DNA of 64,000 bases from Clostridiales bacterium (GTDB lineage Bacteria; Bacillota; Clostridia; Oscillospirales; Oscillospiraceae): positions 1 through 64,000 of the forward strand of contig JAQXJB010000029.1 in the NCBI GenBank assembly GCA_029008095.1, in the 5' to 3' direction. Of this stretch, positions 52,473 to 61,655 are shown one piece after another. Below the pieces are notes generated by a model that was not told the origin of the DNA, made no database searches, and saw only the letters and a list, made by a program, of their open reading frames with translations. Made by a program: the position numbers and the translations under genes. Positions within the stretch are counted from its first letter, which is position 1. Each line of letters starts with the position of its first letter.

Positions 52473-52988
52473 TTATCTGTTTTCGTGCAAAATGACCTCA
52501 CCGCAGTCGAGACTCTTCTGAACGTCTATTACGCGCTGATTGCGGCTTCCGCGCCACTTAAGGGTCAGGCTCTTTTCGGCAATAAGGAACATGCCGTCAA
52601 TGAGCACATCGGTGGCGGAAATGAGAGCCTTGAAGCCTGGGTCGGTTTTGGAAATATCAAGTATTTCCTCAAAGGTGTAGCCGGAATAACACCATACGTT
52701 GAAGCCCGCAGCCTTCGCCCGCTGAGCAAGCTCAGCGCAGGCAGCCGCCTGCAGATAAGGCTCGCCGCCGGAGAGCGTGAGACCATCGGTGAGCGGATTG
52801 GATGAGAGGGTCTTGAAAAGGCTGTCAACGGTGACCTCTCTGCCGCCTGCCGGATCCCAGGTGTGAGGATTGTGGCACTCAGGACAGTGGCGTTCGCACC
52901 CTTGGGTAAATACCACGAAACGGAAACCAGGGCCGTCAACTATGGAGTCCTGTATGGTGTCCGCTATCCGAAGAACGGTATCACTCAT
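52473..52988 (-). CDS. nrdG: Anaerobic ribonucleotide reductase activating protein
   Basis: A 171-residue radical-SAM activase that installs the glycyl radical on NrdD. It has 'SIVDGPGFRFVVFTQGCERHCPECHN' with C-x3-C-x2-C, 'TLSGGEPYLQ' for SAM, and 'WCYSGYTFEEI'. Its ATG at 52988 overlaps the nrdD stop by 8 bases. Confidence 0.93.
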   Translation of the reverse strand: MSDTVLRIADTIQDSIVDGPGFRFVVFTQGCERHCPECHNPHTWDPAGGREVTVDSLFKTLSSNPLTDGLTLSGGEPYLQAAACAELAQRAKAAGFNVWCYSGYTFEEILDISKTDPGFKALISATDVLIDGMFLIAEKSLTLKWRGSRNQRVIDVQKSLDCGEVILHENR

Positions 52989-55332
52989 CGCAGACACCGC
53001 AGCAGGAACCAATGCTGTGCTTTACGCGGTCATGCTCCTCAGCACGCTTGGCATTATTGAAGCGGTCAAGAGTGCCCACAAGGTAGCCGGTGATGCGGCG
53101 GATGCGTTCAAACGGACCTTCGTCCTCGGTACGTCCGCAGCCGGGACACTGATCCTTGATGATGCCGGAGAAGCCGCAGACGGGGTCACGGTCTACCGGA
53201 TGGTTTACAGAGCCGTAGCCAATGCCGCACTTCTGCATGTAGCGCACTACCTTCTCAAAGGCATCAAGATTGTCCAGAGGGTCTCCGTCCATCTCAATAT
53301 AGGTGATGTGTCCTGCATTGGTAAGAGCATGGTAGGGAGCCTCTATCTGTATTTTCTCAAAGGCGGCGATGGGGTAATAAACGGGCACGTGGAAGCTGTT
53401 AGTGTAGTATTCACGGTCGGTAACCCCGGGAATAGAGCCGTAGATCTCGCGATCCATTCTTACAAAACGGCCGGAAAGACCTTCAGCGGGGGTTGCAAGG
53501 AGAGAGAAATTCAGACCGTACTTTTGGCAGGCCTCGTCCATCTTTGCACGCATGTGGGAAACTATCTCAAGACCCAGGTTGCGGCTGGTTTCGCTCTCGC
53601 CGTGGTGCTTGCCGACCAGAGCCACGAGGGTCTCGGCCAAGCCAATGAAGCCCATAGAGAGCGTGCCGTGCTTGAGAATTTCGCCTATCTCATCGTTCCA
53701 ATCAAGCTTCTCGCTGTCTATCCAGACGCCCTCGCCCATGAGGAAGGGGAAGTTGCGAACCTTCTTCTTTCTCTGAAGCTCAAAACGTTCAAGAAGCTGA
53801 CCAATGATGAGCTCTATCTTGCTGTCCAGCATCTCAAAGAATACGTCGATGTCACCCTTAGCCTTAATGGCAAGGCGGGGAAGGTTGACGGTGGTGAAAG
53901 AAAGGTTGCCGCGGCCGGGAGCGATCTCGCGGCTGGGGTCATAGACATTGCCCATAACGCGGGTGCGGCATCCCATGTAGCCTATCTCGGTTTCGGGATG
54001 ACCGGGCTTATAATACTGAAGGTTGAAGGGCGCGTCAATGAAGGAGAAATTGGGGAACAGACGCTTGGCGCTGCAGCGGCATGCCAGCTTGAAAAGATCG
54101 TAGTTGGGTTCTCCCTCGTTGAGGTTGACGCCGTCCTTGACTCTGAATATCTGAATGGGGAAGATGGGAGTTTCGCCGTTGCCCAGACCCTGTTCGGTGC
54201 TGAGAAGCAGGTTGCGCATGACCATACGACCCTCGGGAGAGGTGTCCATACCGTAGTTGATAGAGGAGAAGGGAGTCTGGGCACCCGCACGGGAATTCAT
54301 GGTATTGAGATTGTGGATAAGTGCCTCCATCGCCTGGAAGGTGGCGCGGTCGGTTTCCTTGGTGGCACGGTAGTGGGCAAAGGTCTGAGCCTTTCTGCAT
54401 ACACCCTCATCGCAGCCTGTGAGATCCTGCAGCCTGGGAAGCTCGGCTTCAAAGTAAGCATCGCAGTCCTCAAGCTTGGGATAAAGGCCGGTCTCGGCTT
54501 CAATCGCCTTACGGTTTTCCTTGAGAGTATCCTCCAGATCCTCGCAGTCAGCCAGAAGCATGAAGGCACGAGCCAGATTCTGAATATAGATGCGTCTGAA
54601 GGTCTTGCTTACGCCTTCGGCCATGCTGTAATCAAAGTTGACGATACTCTGTCCGCCGTGCTGATCGTTCTGATTGGACTGGATGGCGATGCAGGCCAGA
54701 GCGGCATAGGAAGCGATGTCCTGAGGCTCACGGAGAATACCATGGCCGGTGGAGAAGCCGTTTTTAAAGAGAGAAAGGAGGTCAATCTGGGTGCAGGTAG
54801 TGGTGCCGGTGGAGGCGAAGTCCATGTCATGGATGTGGATGTCGCCCTCACGGTGAGCCTTTGCGTATTCGGGCTTGAGCACGTACATCTCGAAGAACTG
54901 CTTCGCTCCCTCGGAACCGTACTTGAGCATGGCACCCATAGCGGTGTCTCCGTTGATATTGGCGTTCTCACGCTTGATATCGGAATCCTTGGCGTCGGCA
55001 AAGGTTATCTCCTCATACTTCTGCATAAGGCGAGTGTTCATCTCGCGGACGCGGCTGCGCTCGGCGCGGTAAAGTATATATGCCTTGGCGGTCTGGACAT
55101 AGCCGTTGTCCATAAGAACTCGCTCTACTATATCTTGTATATGCTCAACGTCGGGAGAGTTGTTGCCCTCAACCTCAAGAATGGACAAAACCTCAGCGGC
55201 GAGGGTCTTGGCTGTATCCTCACTGCCCAGCTTGTATGTTGCGGCGAAAGCCTTGGTAATAGCGGACTCTATCTTTTCCAGTTCGAAGGGGACTATGCGG
55301 CCGTCTCTTTTTCTGATGCCATCTATGGTCAT
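52981..55332 (-). CDS. nrdD: Anaerobic (class III) ribonucleoside-triphosphate reductase
   Basis: A 783-residue glycyl-radical enzyme making dNTPs from NTPs without oxygen. An N-terminal ATP-cone (~1-95, 'KRDGRIVPFELEKIESAITKAFAAT') is followed by the ten-stranded barrel ('TTTCTQIDLLSLF', 'INYGMDTSPEGRMVMRNL') and a C-terminal zinc site (CGFSG, CPGCG) leading to RRITGYLVG with Gly749 as radical site, then a Cys-rich tail (GSCCGVCDE) that is an extra feature. AAAGGA lies before the start. A stand-alone paralogue of its radical end is encoded at 18067-18333. Confidence 0.96.
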   Translation of the reverse strand: MTIDGIRKRDGRIVPFELEKIESAITKAFAATYKLGSEDTAKTLAAEVLSILEVEGNNSPDVEHIQDIVERVLMDNGYVQTAKAYILYRAERSRVREMNTRLMQKYEEITFADAKDSDIKRENANINGDTAMGAMLKYGSEGAKQFFEMYVLKPEYAKAHREGDIHIHDMDFASTGTTTCTQIDLLSLFKNGFSTGHGILREPQDIASYAALACIAIQSNQNDQHGGQSIVNFDYSMAEGVSKTFRRIYIQNLARAFMLLADCEDLEDTLKENRKAIEAETGLYPKLEDCDAYFEAELPRLQDLTGCDEGVCRKAQTFAHYRATKETDRATFQAMEALIHNLNTMNSRAGAQTPFSSINYGMDTSPEGRMVMRNLLLSTEQGLGNGETPIFPIQIFRVKDGVNLNEGEPNYDLFKLACRCSAKRLFPNFSFIDAPFNLQYYKPGHPETEIGYMGCRTRVMGNVYDPSREIAPGRGNLSFTTVNLPRLAIKAKGDIDVFFEMLDSKIELIIGQLLERFELQRKKKVRNFPFLMGEGVWIDSEKLDWNDEIGEILKHGTLSMGFIGLAETLVALVGKHHGESETSRNLGLEIVSHMRAKMDEACQKYGLNFSLLATPAEGLSGRFVRMDREIYGSIPGVTDREYYTNSFHVPVYYPIAAFEKIQIEAPYHALTNAGHITYIEMDGDPLDNLDAFEKVVRYMQKCGIGYGSVNHPVDRDPVCGFSGIIKDQCPGCGRTEDEGPFERIRRITGYLVGTLDRFNNAKRAEEHDRVKHSIGSCCGVCDE

Positions 55333-55389
55333 ATTGACTCTATCCTTTCACAATATCTGGTATAGCCGACAAAACTGTGCAGCATAGAT

Positions 55390-55418
55390 ATAGTACAACG
55401 CCTTTTCGCTTATGTCAA
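55390..55418 (-). promoter_or_regulatory. Sigma-A promoter of nrdD-nrdG
   Basis: Minus-strand TTGACA (55418-55413) and TACTAT (55395-55390) are 17 bases apart. No clear NrdR box was recognised. Between 55333 and 55634 nothing but promoters is seen. Confidence 0.75.
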
Positions 55419-55634
55419 TATCTCAACGAAAAATAATTGCAGGATTTTTGATTTCTATAAATGGACAAAAGTTGTATACATTTGGCTCATCCGGTGATAT
55501 AATAAAATCAAATAAAAAAACAATGCGGAATGCGGAGAATAGCTCTTTATAGAAAAATTTTTAAGCAGCAAAAAATTTCAGCCACCAAATATTGGGGTGG
55601 GGAAGAAACGGAGAAGGAGAAAAGGAGGACGGCT

Positions 55635-56354
55635 ATGAACAGAACTCAACTCAAGCGTAGGGCGCGTCACGCATATATGGATACGCCCCGTCTCTATATG
55701 ACCACGTTTATCTACCTTGTTATTCTGCTGCTGCTCACCATTGTAAGCAGCAAGATAGACGCCATAATCGTTGCCTGGACAAATAATGCGCTTCGCTATA
55801 TGGAAGCGGGGAACGTTATCCCGGTTTATTCAAAGCGGGAATGGGCCGCCACGCTCTTTGTATTTGTCATTCAGATTATGATACAGATACTTACCGTGGG
55901 CTATATGTCCTTCGCTCTTAATATCAGCCGACACCGCCCCACCGGCATGGCGGACCTGGCTGACGGTTTCAGTATTACCTTTAAGGTATTTGCGGTCTAT
56001 TTCCTTCAGGGGTTGTTCATAACGCTTTGGTCCATGCTCTTTGTCGTACCCGGCATCATCGCCGCTTACCGCTATCGCCAGGCTTATTATATCCTGCTTG
56101 ACGATCCTTCCAAGGGGCCTCTGCAATGCATCCGCGAGAGCAAGAAAATCATGCGTGGCCATAAGGCTGAGCTCTTCGTCCTTGATTTGAGCTTTATCGG
56201 CTGGTATATTCTCATTCTTCTCAGCGCAGGAATTCTCGCCATATGGATTCTGCCATATACGGAGACCACATACGCCATTTATTATAATATGCTTCTTTAT
56301 CCGGATGGTATTTTTCCGGCACCTCCGCTGTACGAGGAATCAAACAACGAATGA
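55635..56354 (+). CDS. DUF975 family membrane protein
   Basis: A 239-residue membrane protein with about four to five helices: 'MTTFIYLVILLLLTIVSSKID', then 'LFVFVIQIMIQILTVGYMSFALNISR', 'VPGIIAAYRYRQAYYILLDDP', 'LSFIGWYILILLSAGILAIWILPY' which matches DUF975. Role is not known. AAGGAGG precedes the ATG at 55635. A terminator follows. Confidence 0.82.
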   Translation: MNRTQLKRRARHAYMDTPRLYMTTFIYLVILLLLTIVSSKIDAIIVAWTNNALRYMEAGNVIPVYSKREWAATLFVFVIQIMIQILTVGYMSFALNISRHRPTGMADLADGFSITFKVFAVYFLQGLFITLWSMLFVVPGIIAAYRYRQAYYILLDDPSKGPLQCIRESKKIMRGHKAELFVLDLSFIGWYILILLSAGILAIWILPYTETTYAIYYNMLLYPDGIFPAPPLYEESNNE

Positions 56355-56359
56355 TAGCG

Positions 56360-56389
56360 GCGTCCCCTGCATTTTGATGCGGGGGACGC
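56360..56389 (+). terminator. Terminator after the DUF975 gene
   Basis: GCGTCCCC-GCAT and ATGC-GGGGACGC pair around TTTTG, followed by TTTGTG. Confidence 0.75.
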
Positions 56390-56482
56390 TTTGTGTTTGA
56401 CATTGCCGAATGCATTACGCTCTCTGGCGGCTGAATAGATAGGAGTATAAACCCGCCGATACTGGGCAAAATGCTTTAAGGT

Positions 56483-56632
56483 GATAGTGTGAAAAAATCA
56501 CATTATATTATTAAAAGCCCATCTGCTCGCCGCTTCGCTGCAGCCGTAGATGACGGCTATAATCCCCATTTCGCCGGGGGAGCATTTCGTTTCTGATTTG
56601 TGCCGTTCATAGCGGCGGAATGGGGGATTAAT
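56483..56632 (+). ncRNA. Structured 5' leader element, copy C (candidate RNA switch, SD-sequestering)
   Basis: Stems: TAGTGTGA/TCACATTA (56485-56505, one wobble); CATCTGC/GTAGATG with outer GCC/GGC (56517-56557); long stem AATCCCCATTTCGCCG (56561-56576) with CGGCGGAATGGGGGATT (56613-56629) carrying the Shine-Dalgarno; hairpin CCGTT/AGCGG (56603-56615). GGGGGAG (56576-56582) may compete. The tepA start is at 56633. Confidence 0.72.
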
Positions 56633-57334
56633 ATGAAAAACGAAGAACTCACAAATGAGGAATTTTCCGGGGACGAGCTGCTGCAAAGCGATATAATCCG
56701 CCTTGGTTCAGCCACTGCCCGCTCCTCTAAAGGCTGCATCCACTGTCTTACCATCATCGGGCAGATAGAGGGACATATTCTGCTGCCGCCCAATAATAAG
56801 ACCACCAAGTATGAGCATGTAATGCCTATGCTGGCTGCCATCGAGGAAAGCGATGATATCGATGCGCTGATGATACTGCTCAACACTGTAGGCGGAGATA
56901 TCGAGGCTGGGCTGGGGATAGCGGAGCTTATTTCGGGAATGAAGAAGCCTACGGCGTCTCTGGTGCTGGGCGGAGGGCATTCTATCGGCGTACCGCTGGC
57001 TGTCTCGGCGAAAAAATCTTTCATCGCGCCCTCGGCGGCTATGACCATACATCCCGTGCGGCTCAACGGGGTAGTGATAGGCGTGCCGCAGACCTTCACC
57101 TATTTCGAGAAGATCCAGGAGCGCATTGTAGCCTTCGTGACGGAAAATTCCTCCGTGGACAGGGATACCTTCGTGCGCATGATGCTTAAAACGGGAGAGC
57201 TGACTACCGATGTAGGCAGCGTTATATATGGTGAGGAAGCGGTGAACTGCGGCCTTATCGACGCCCTTGGCGGCCTTTCCGACGCGCTGGATTATCTGCA
57301 CGGCGAAATAGAGAAGAGGCGGGAGAAAAAGTGA
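56633..57334 (+). CDS. tepA: ClpP-like membrane-associated protease TepA
   Basis: A 233-residue ClpP-fold serine protease: 'LILLNTVGGDIEAGLGIAELI'-like region, the nucleophile S117 in GGHSIG, and catalytic H140 in MTIHPV. In Bacillus tepA sits just before spoIIIE, and it does here too (spoIIIE starts 78 bases later). It may aid protein export or spore development. ATG at 56633 lies right after copy C of the structured leader. Confidence 0.88.
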   Translation: MKNEELTNEEFSGDELLQSDIIRLGSATARSSKGCIHCLTIIGQIEGHILLPPNNKTTKYEHVMPMLAAIEESDDIDALMILLNTVGGDIEAGLGIAELISGMKKPTASLVLGGGHSIGVPLAVSAKKSFIAPSAAMTIHPVRLNGVVIGVPQTFTYFEKIQERIVAFVTENSSVDRDTFVRMMLKTGELTTDVGSVIYGEEAVNCGLIDALGGLSDALDYLHGEIEKRREKK

Positions 57335-57411
57335 TTGCGAATATTTGTACGCTGTGATATACTGCTAAAATATAGACGTATAATTACTTTCCCGAACAGA
57401 GGTGCATATAA

Positions 57412-60075
57412 ATGCCTGCAAAAAAGGGCACAACAAAAAATACAAGCAGCAGGAAAACAGGAAAAAAGCCTGCCAAGTCCTCGGCGTCCGGCTCTTCCGC
57501 CAAGACTGCTGCACAGCAGCCGCACCGGCGCGAGATAGGCGCGGTGGTCTGTCTCTTACTTGCCATTTTCTCTTTCATTGGATATTTCAGCTCGGACGGC
57601 TGGTTCATAGACTTTTTCCGTTCTTTCCTCTCGGGGCTTGTGGGCAGAGGCTTTTATCTCTTTCCGCCAGCACTGCTGCTGGGCGCGTACATATTGTTCT
57701 TCCACAGGGGACGCCCTGTGAGGCTGCGCCTTGCCTGCGCTCTGCTCATCCCCCTCATGCTTGGAGCGGTACTCCATCTTTTTGGCTGCAAAACCGAATA
57801 TGAATGGTCATGGAATGTCATTTCCACTCTTTACAGAGACGGCTCCGCCGCAGGCGTTTCCTGCTGCGGTGGAGTGTTTGGCGGTCTTTTGGCAATGGGC
57901 TTTGGCGCTATGTTCGGCAAGGTGGGCGCGGGCATTGTCTTCGTGATAGCCCTGCTCTTCCTGCTGCTCATGGCATTCAACGCCACAATCAGCGGAATCG
58001 TTGATTGGTACCGCTCCAGAGAAAAGGTGGAGTATGAATACATACCCAAACCGGAGAAAACCAAAAAGGAGAAGCCGGAGGTTGCGGAGGAAGCAACGCC
58101 CGAACCCGGTCACACCACTGAAATAGCGGGTAAGACCCGCCACACAAGTCGGGTGATCGATTTCCCGGTGGATGATCCCATCAATCCGCCAAAAGAAGAT
58201 AAGGACTCCTTCTTCGACAGTAATCCTGCCGTACCAACCCCTGATAAGGTGCTGAGCGGCGAGGCAGAGCCCGTACCTGAGAAAAAACAACCTGTAAATC
58301 CTGAGCCTTTACACCGTGAGGAAGAAGCACAAAAGGCGGCGAATGCGGCTGTACCGGAGGTCTCTGAGCACGTTCCCGCTCAGTCTGTAAACGAGATAAT
58401 GAAGCCGCTTGAGGAAGAACTGGCTGCCAGCAAGAAGATGGAGAAGCTTCGCAACGAGGCAGAGAAGCGTGCGGCTTCAATAGAGGTGGCTGAAGCCATA
58501 GAGGAGAGTCTTGGCAATTCTGAGCCTGCCGCGTATGTGTATCCGCCCACATCACTGCTGGCTCAGGCCAGCGCGGGCAGCAGTGCCGACGGAAAGACCG
58601 AGGTGGAAATGAATGCCCGCCGGCTGGAAACTACTATCCAGAGCTTCGGCATAAACGCCCGCCTTGTGGATTATACTCGCGGCCCCTCCGTTACCAGATA
58701 TGAGGTGGAGCTTGAGCAGGGTGTAAAGCTATCCCGCCTTACCAATCTGGCGGACGACCTAGCCCTCGCACTTGGCGCTACGGGCGTAAGAGTGGCTCCG
58801 ATCCCAGATAAAATATCCATAGTTGGCATTGAGGTGCCGAACAAGATAGTCAACGTTGTCGCTCTGCGCGAACTTATCGAATCCAAGGAATTCACAGGCA
58901 AGAGCTCCAAGCTCTCCTTTGCCGTGGGCAAGGATATAGCGGGCAACCCCGTAGTTGGCGATATTTCCAAGCTGCCCCATCTGCTCATAGCGGGTACCAC
59001 CGGCTCCGGTAAATCCGTCTGCATGAACTCTCTTATACTCAGCCTGCTCTTCAAGTCCTCGCCGGACGAGGTGCGCCTTATAATGATAGACCCCAAGATG
59101 ATAGAGCTTGGCGTTTATAACGAGATACCTCATCTGCTGATTCCCGTGGTTACCGACCCGAAGAAGGCGGCAGGCGCTCTGCAGTGGGCCGTAGTTGAAA
59201 TGATGAAGCGCTATAAGCTGTTTTCTGAGGTTGGCGCAAGAGACCTTGCCACTTATAACACTGCCATCGTTAAGAAGGAGGGCGGCCAGACCCTGCCCCA
59301 GATAGTGGTGCTCATAGACGAGCTGGCCGACCTGATGCTGGTGGCCGCCAAGGATGTTGAAGAATCCATTTGCCGCGTGGCTCAGATGGGCCGCGCTTCC
59401 GGAATACACCTTGTCATCGCCACCCAGCGTCCCTCCGCCGATGTTATAACCGGCCTTATGAAGGGCAATATACCGTCCAGAATAGCTTTTGCCGTTGACT
59501 CGGCTTTGAACTCCCGTATTATCCTCGATACGACCGGCGCTGAAAAGCTCATCGGTAAGGGCGACATGCTCTATTCTCCCATCGGTGCGGGCAAGCCTCT
59601 TCGTGTTCAGGGCGCGTTCGTCACCGACGAGGAGCGTGAGGCCGTTGTAAACTTCGTCAAGGAACGCAGCACCGCTCAGTATTCCGAGAACATCCTTGAG
59701 GAGATCGAGCGCAACGCTGAGAAGGATTCCAGGAAAGATAAGGACGAACCCGCGGAGATAAGCGAGGGTGACGGCGAGGTGGATGAACTGTTCAATTCCG
59801 CCGTTGAGGTCATCCTTGAGGTCAAGCAGGCTTCCGTATCCATGCTCCAGCGTAAGCTGAAGCTGGGCTATTCCCGAGCTGCCCGTCTTGTAGACCAGAT
59901 GGAAGAACGCGGTATAGTCGGCCCCTTCGAAGGCTCCAAGCCCCGCCAGCTCCTCATCACCCGGGAACAGTGGCTGGCGATGCAGGGCATTGAAACGCAG
60001 GAAACCCTGCCAATGCCTGAGGATAATTACGTTCCCGAGCCTGAAGAAGACATATCTGATGAACCAACAGAATAA
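57412..60075 (+). CDS. ftsK: DNA translocase FtsK/SpoIIIE
   Basis: An 887-residue translocase that pumps DNA through the septum at division or sporulation. N-terminal membrane domain (~4 helices, residues ~40-195), a charged Pro/Glu linker (~200-380), then the RecA-like motor: alpha domain 'RLVDYTRGPSVTRYEVELEQGVKLS', Walker A GTTGSGKS at 528-535, 'VLIDELADLMLVA', and a C-terminal winged-helix gamma domain ('VSMLQRKLKLGYSRAARLVDQMEERG') that reads polar DNA motifs. Both FtsK and SpoIIIE labels are possible. Confidence 0.93.
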   Translation: MPAKKGTTKNTSSRKTGKKPAKSSASGSSAKTAAQQPHRREIGAVVCLLLAIFSFIGYFSSDGWFIDFFRSFLSGLVGRGFYLFPPALLLGAYILFFHRGRPVRLRLACALLIPLMLGAVLHLFGCKTEYEWSWNVISTLYRDGSAAGVSCCGGVFGGLLAMGFGAMFGKVGAGIVFVIALLFLLLMAFNATISGIVDWYRSREKVEYEYIPKPEKTKKEKPEVAEEATPEPGHTTEIAGKTRHTSRVIDFPVDDPINPPKEDKDSFFDSNPAVPTPDKVLSGEAEPVPEKKQPVNPEPLHREEEAQKAANAAVPEVSEHVPAQSVNEIMKPLEEELAASKKMEKLRNEAEKRAASIEVAEAIEESLGNSEPAAYVYPPTSLLAQASAGSSADGKTEVEMNARRLETTIQSFGINARLVDYTRGPSVTRYEVELEQGVKLSRLTNLADDLALALGATGVRVAPIPDKISIVGIEVPNKIVNVVALRELIESKEFTGKSSKLSFAVGKDIAGNPVVGDISKLPHLLIAGTTGSGKSVCMNSLILSLLFKSSPDEVRLIMIDPKMIELGVYNEIPHLLIPVVTDPKKAAGALQWAVVEMMKRYKLFSEVGARDLATYNTAIVKKEGGQTLPQIVVLIDELADLMLVAAKDVEESICRVAQMGRASGIHLVIATQRPSADVITGLMKGNIPSRIAFAVDSALNSRIILDTTGAEKLIGKGDMLYSPIGAGKPLRVQGAFVTDEEREAVVNFVKERSTAQYSENILEEIERNAEKDSRKDKDEPAEISEGDGEVDELFNSAVEVILEVKQASVSMLQRKLKLGYSRAARLVDQMEERGIVGPFEGSKPRQLLITREQWLAMQGIETQETLPMPEDNYVPEPEEDISDEPTE

Positions 60076-60105
60076 TGCTAAGTACCAAGCAGTCAACGAA
60101 AAAAA

Positions 60106-60133
60106 TCGCCGCGCATCATTTGATGTGCGGCGA
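60106..60133. terminator. Stem-loop between convergent genes
   Basis: TCGCCGCGCATCA and TGATGTGCGGCGA pair with one wobble around TT. Confidence 0.65.
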
Positions 60134-60197
60134 ATTGGATTTCATGGGGACAATGCTGCAAATATTTCACATCTGTGCCGCATGGTGCATCAGACGA

Positions 60198-60560
60198 TCA
60201 CTTCTTCTCCTTGGGCTTGCATATCAGCGCCACGAAATAGCCGAAGAAGACGGCGGCGCAGATACCCGCGGCGGCAGCGGTAAAGCCGCCGGTGAAAATG
60301 CCCAGTAAGCCCTTTTCAGCAACAGCCTTTTTTACGCCCTGAGCCAGCGTGTTTCCGAAGCCTGTGAGGGGAACGGTGGCTCCCGCTCCCGCCCAATCGG
60401 CAAAGGGCTGGTAAAGTCCCACCGCGCCCAGCAAAACGCCAGCTACAACGTAGGAAACGAGAATTTTAGCAGGAGTCAGACTTGTCTTGTCAATGAGTAT
60501 TTGGCCTATGGCACAGAGCAGACCACCAATAAGAAAGGCTTTTACATATTCCCAGATCAT
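60198..60560 (-). CDS. spoVAE: Stage V sporulation protein AE
   Basis: A 120-residue membrane protein with three helices, 'AFLIGGLLCAIGQILIDKTSLTPAKILVSYVVAGVLLGAVGLYQPFADWAGAGATVPLTGFG', matching SpoVAE. It helps take up Ca-dipicolinate into the forespore. It overlaps the spoVAD stop (ATGA-like) and is followed by C-terminal 'KPKEKK'. Confidence 0.9.
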   Translation of the reverse strand: MIWEYVKAFLIGGLLCAIGQILIDKTSLTPAKILVSYVVAGVLLGAVGLYQPFADWAGAGATVPLTGFGNTLAQGVKKAVAEKGLLGIFTGGFTAAAAGICAAVFFGYFVALICKPKEKK

Positions 60561-61579
60561 CCCTGCACCTCCTTGGATATAGCCACGGCGTGGCAGATAC
60601 CGGGGATACTCTCACCCTGTCCCGAGGAGGTGGATGACATCAGCGCTCCTGTTGCGGCAAAGAGCACATTTTTATAGAGTCCTTCCTTTATGCCGTTGAG
60701 TATATGCCCGCACAGCACACCGGCGCTGCATCCACAGCCGGAGCCGCCGGCGTGAACGTCCTGCTCCTCACGGGAGAACATCATCAGTCCGCAGTCATCA
60801 TAATTGGCGCTGATGTCCAGACCATCGTCACGGAAAAAGTCCAGCACTATGGAGCGACCCACGTCACCAAGGTCGCCGGTGACGATAAGGTCGTAAAAAT
60901 CCGGGTTTCTGCCGGTGTCGGTAAAATGGCAGCTAAGTGTATCGTAGGCTGCGGGAGCCATAGCAGCGCCCATGTTGTTCGCGTCGGTTATGCCCGCGTC
61001 AACTATCTTTCCCGTGGTAACATGGGTGACATACGGCCCACTTCCGATGGAGCCGAGAATAATGCTGCCGGCTGCGGTTGCCGTCCATTGAGCCGTGGGT
61101 GTGCGCTGTCCGCCGTATTCAAGAGGAAAGCGGAACTGCCGTTCGGCGGAACAGAAATGGGAGGAGGTCACCGCCGCGCTGATATCGGCGAAGCCTCCGT
61201 CTATAGAAAGAGCGGCAAGGGAAAGACTTTCAGCCATTGTGGAGCACGCGCCGTAAAGGCCGAAGAAGGGAACTCCCGCATCACGCATGGAAAAGGCTGA
61301 GGCTATACACTGATTCAGAAGGTCGCCCGCGAAGAGATATCCTATTGCCGAGGGGGACACGGAAGCCTTGTCGCAGGCCATTGAAAAGGCCATTTTCTGC
61401 ATGGCGGATTCGGCCTTCTCCCAGCTTTTTTCGCCGAAATAGGAGTCCTCACCAATATAGTCAAAGCTGTCCTTCAATGGGCCTTCTCCCTCTTTTTTGC
61501 CTACCACACAGGCGTGTCCGATTATGGATGGGGGAGTCTGAAGAGCCACGGTTTGGGCTCCGATACGCTTGGTACTCAA
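60557..61579 (-). CDS. spoVAD: Stage V sporulation protein AD
   Basis: A 340-residue thiolase-fold protein that binds dipicolinic acid: 'PPSIIGHACVVGKKEGEGPLKDSFD', 'DYIGEDSYFGEKSWEKAES', 'YGACSTMAESL' and 'VHAGGSGCGCSAGVLCGHILNGI'. The likely start is TTG at 61579 with GAGGTG upstream. spoVAC, normally before it, is absent here; the upstream neighbour is a DUF6062 gene ended by a hairpin whose arm includes the SD. Confidence 0.9.
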   Translation of the reverse strand: MSTKRIGAQTVALQTPPSIIGHACVVGKKEGEGPLKDSFDYIGEDSYFGEKSWEKAESAMQKMAFSMACDKASVSPSAIGYLFAGDLLNQCIASAFSMRDAGVPFFGLYGACSTMAESLSLAALSIDGGFADISAAVTSSHFCSAERQFRFPLEYGGQRTPTAQWTATAAGSIILGSIGSGPYVTHVTTGKIVDAGITDANNMGAAMAPAAYDTLSCHFTDTGRNPDFYDLIVTGDLGDVGRSIVLDFFRDDGLDISANYDDCGLMMFSREEQDVHAGGSGCGCSAGVLCGHILNGIKEGLYKNVLFAATGALMSSTSSGQGESIPGICHAVAISKEVQG

Positions 61580-61645
61580 AAAAACACCTCATTTGCCTGT
61601 ACTAATCAAGAATTAGTATTATATTTAGCAAATGAGGTGTTTTTT
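61579..61645 (-). promoter_or_regulatory. Perfect 18-bp hairpin carrying the spoVAD ribosome binding site
   Basis: Minus strand: AAAAAACACCTCATTTGC (61645-61628) pairs with GCAAATGAGGTGTTTTTT (61596-61579). The descending arm holds GAGGTG and ends at the TTG start; a nested ACTAAT/ATTAGT stem lies in the loop. Works as a terminator for the DUF6062 gene and can hide the spoVAD ribosome binding site. Confidence 0.75.
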
Positions 61646-61655
61646 ATATATCCAA

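Noticed and set aside
52870..55365. An 831-codon open frame antisense to nrdD
   Set aside because: Mirrors nrdD codon bias; nrdD itself has unmistakable motifs.
57556..57777. Antisense and alternative-frame short frames inside ftsK
   Set aside because: Overlapping shadows of a clear gene.
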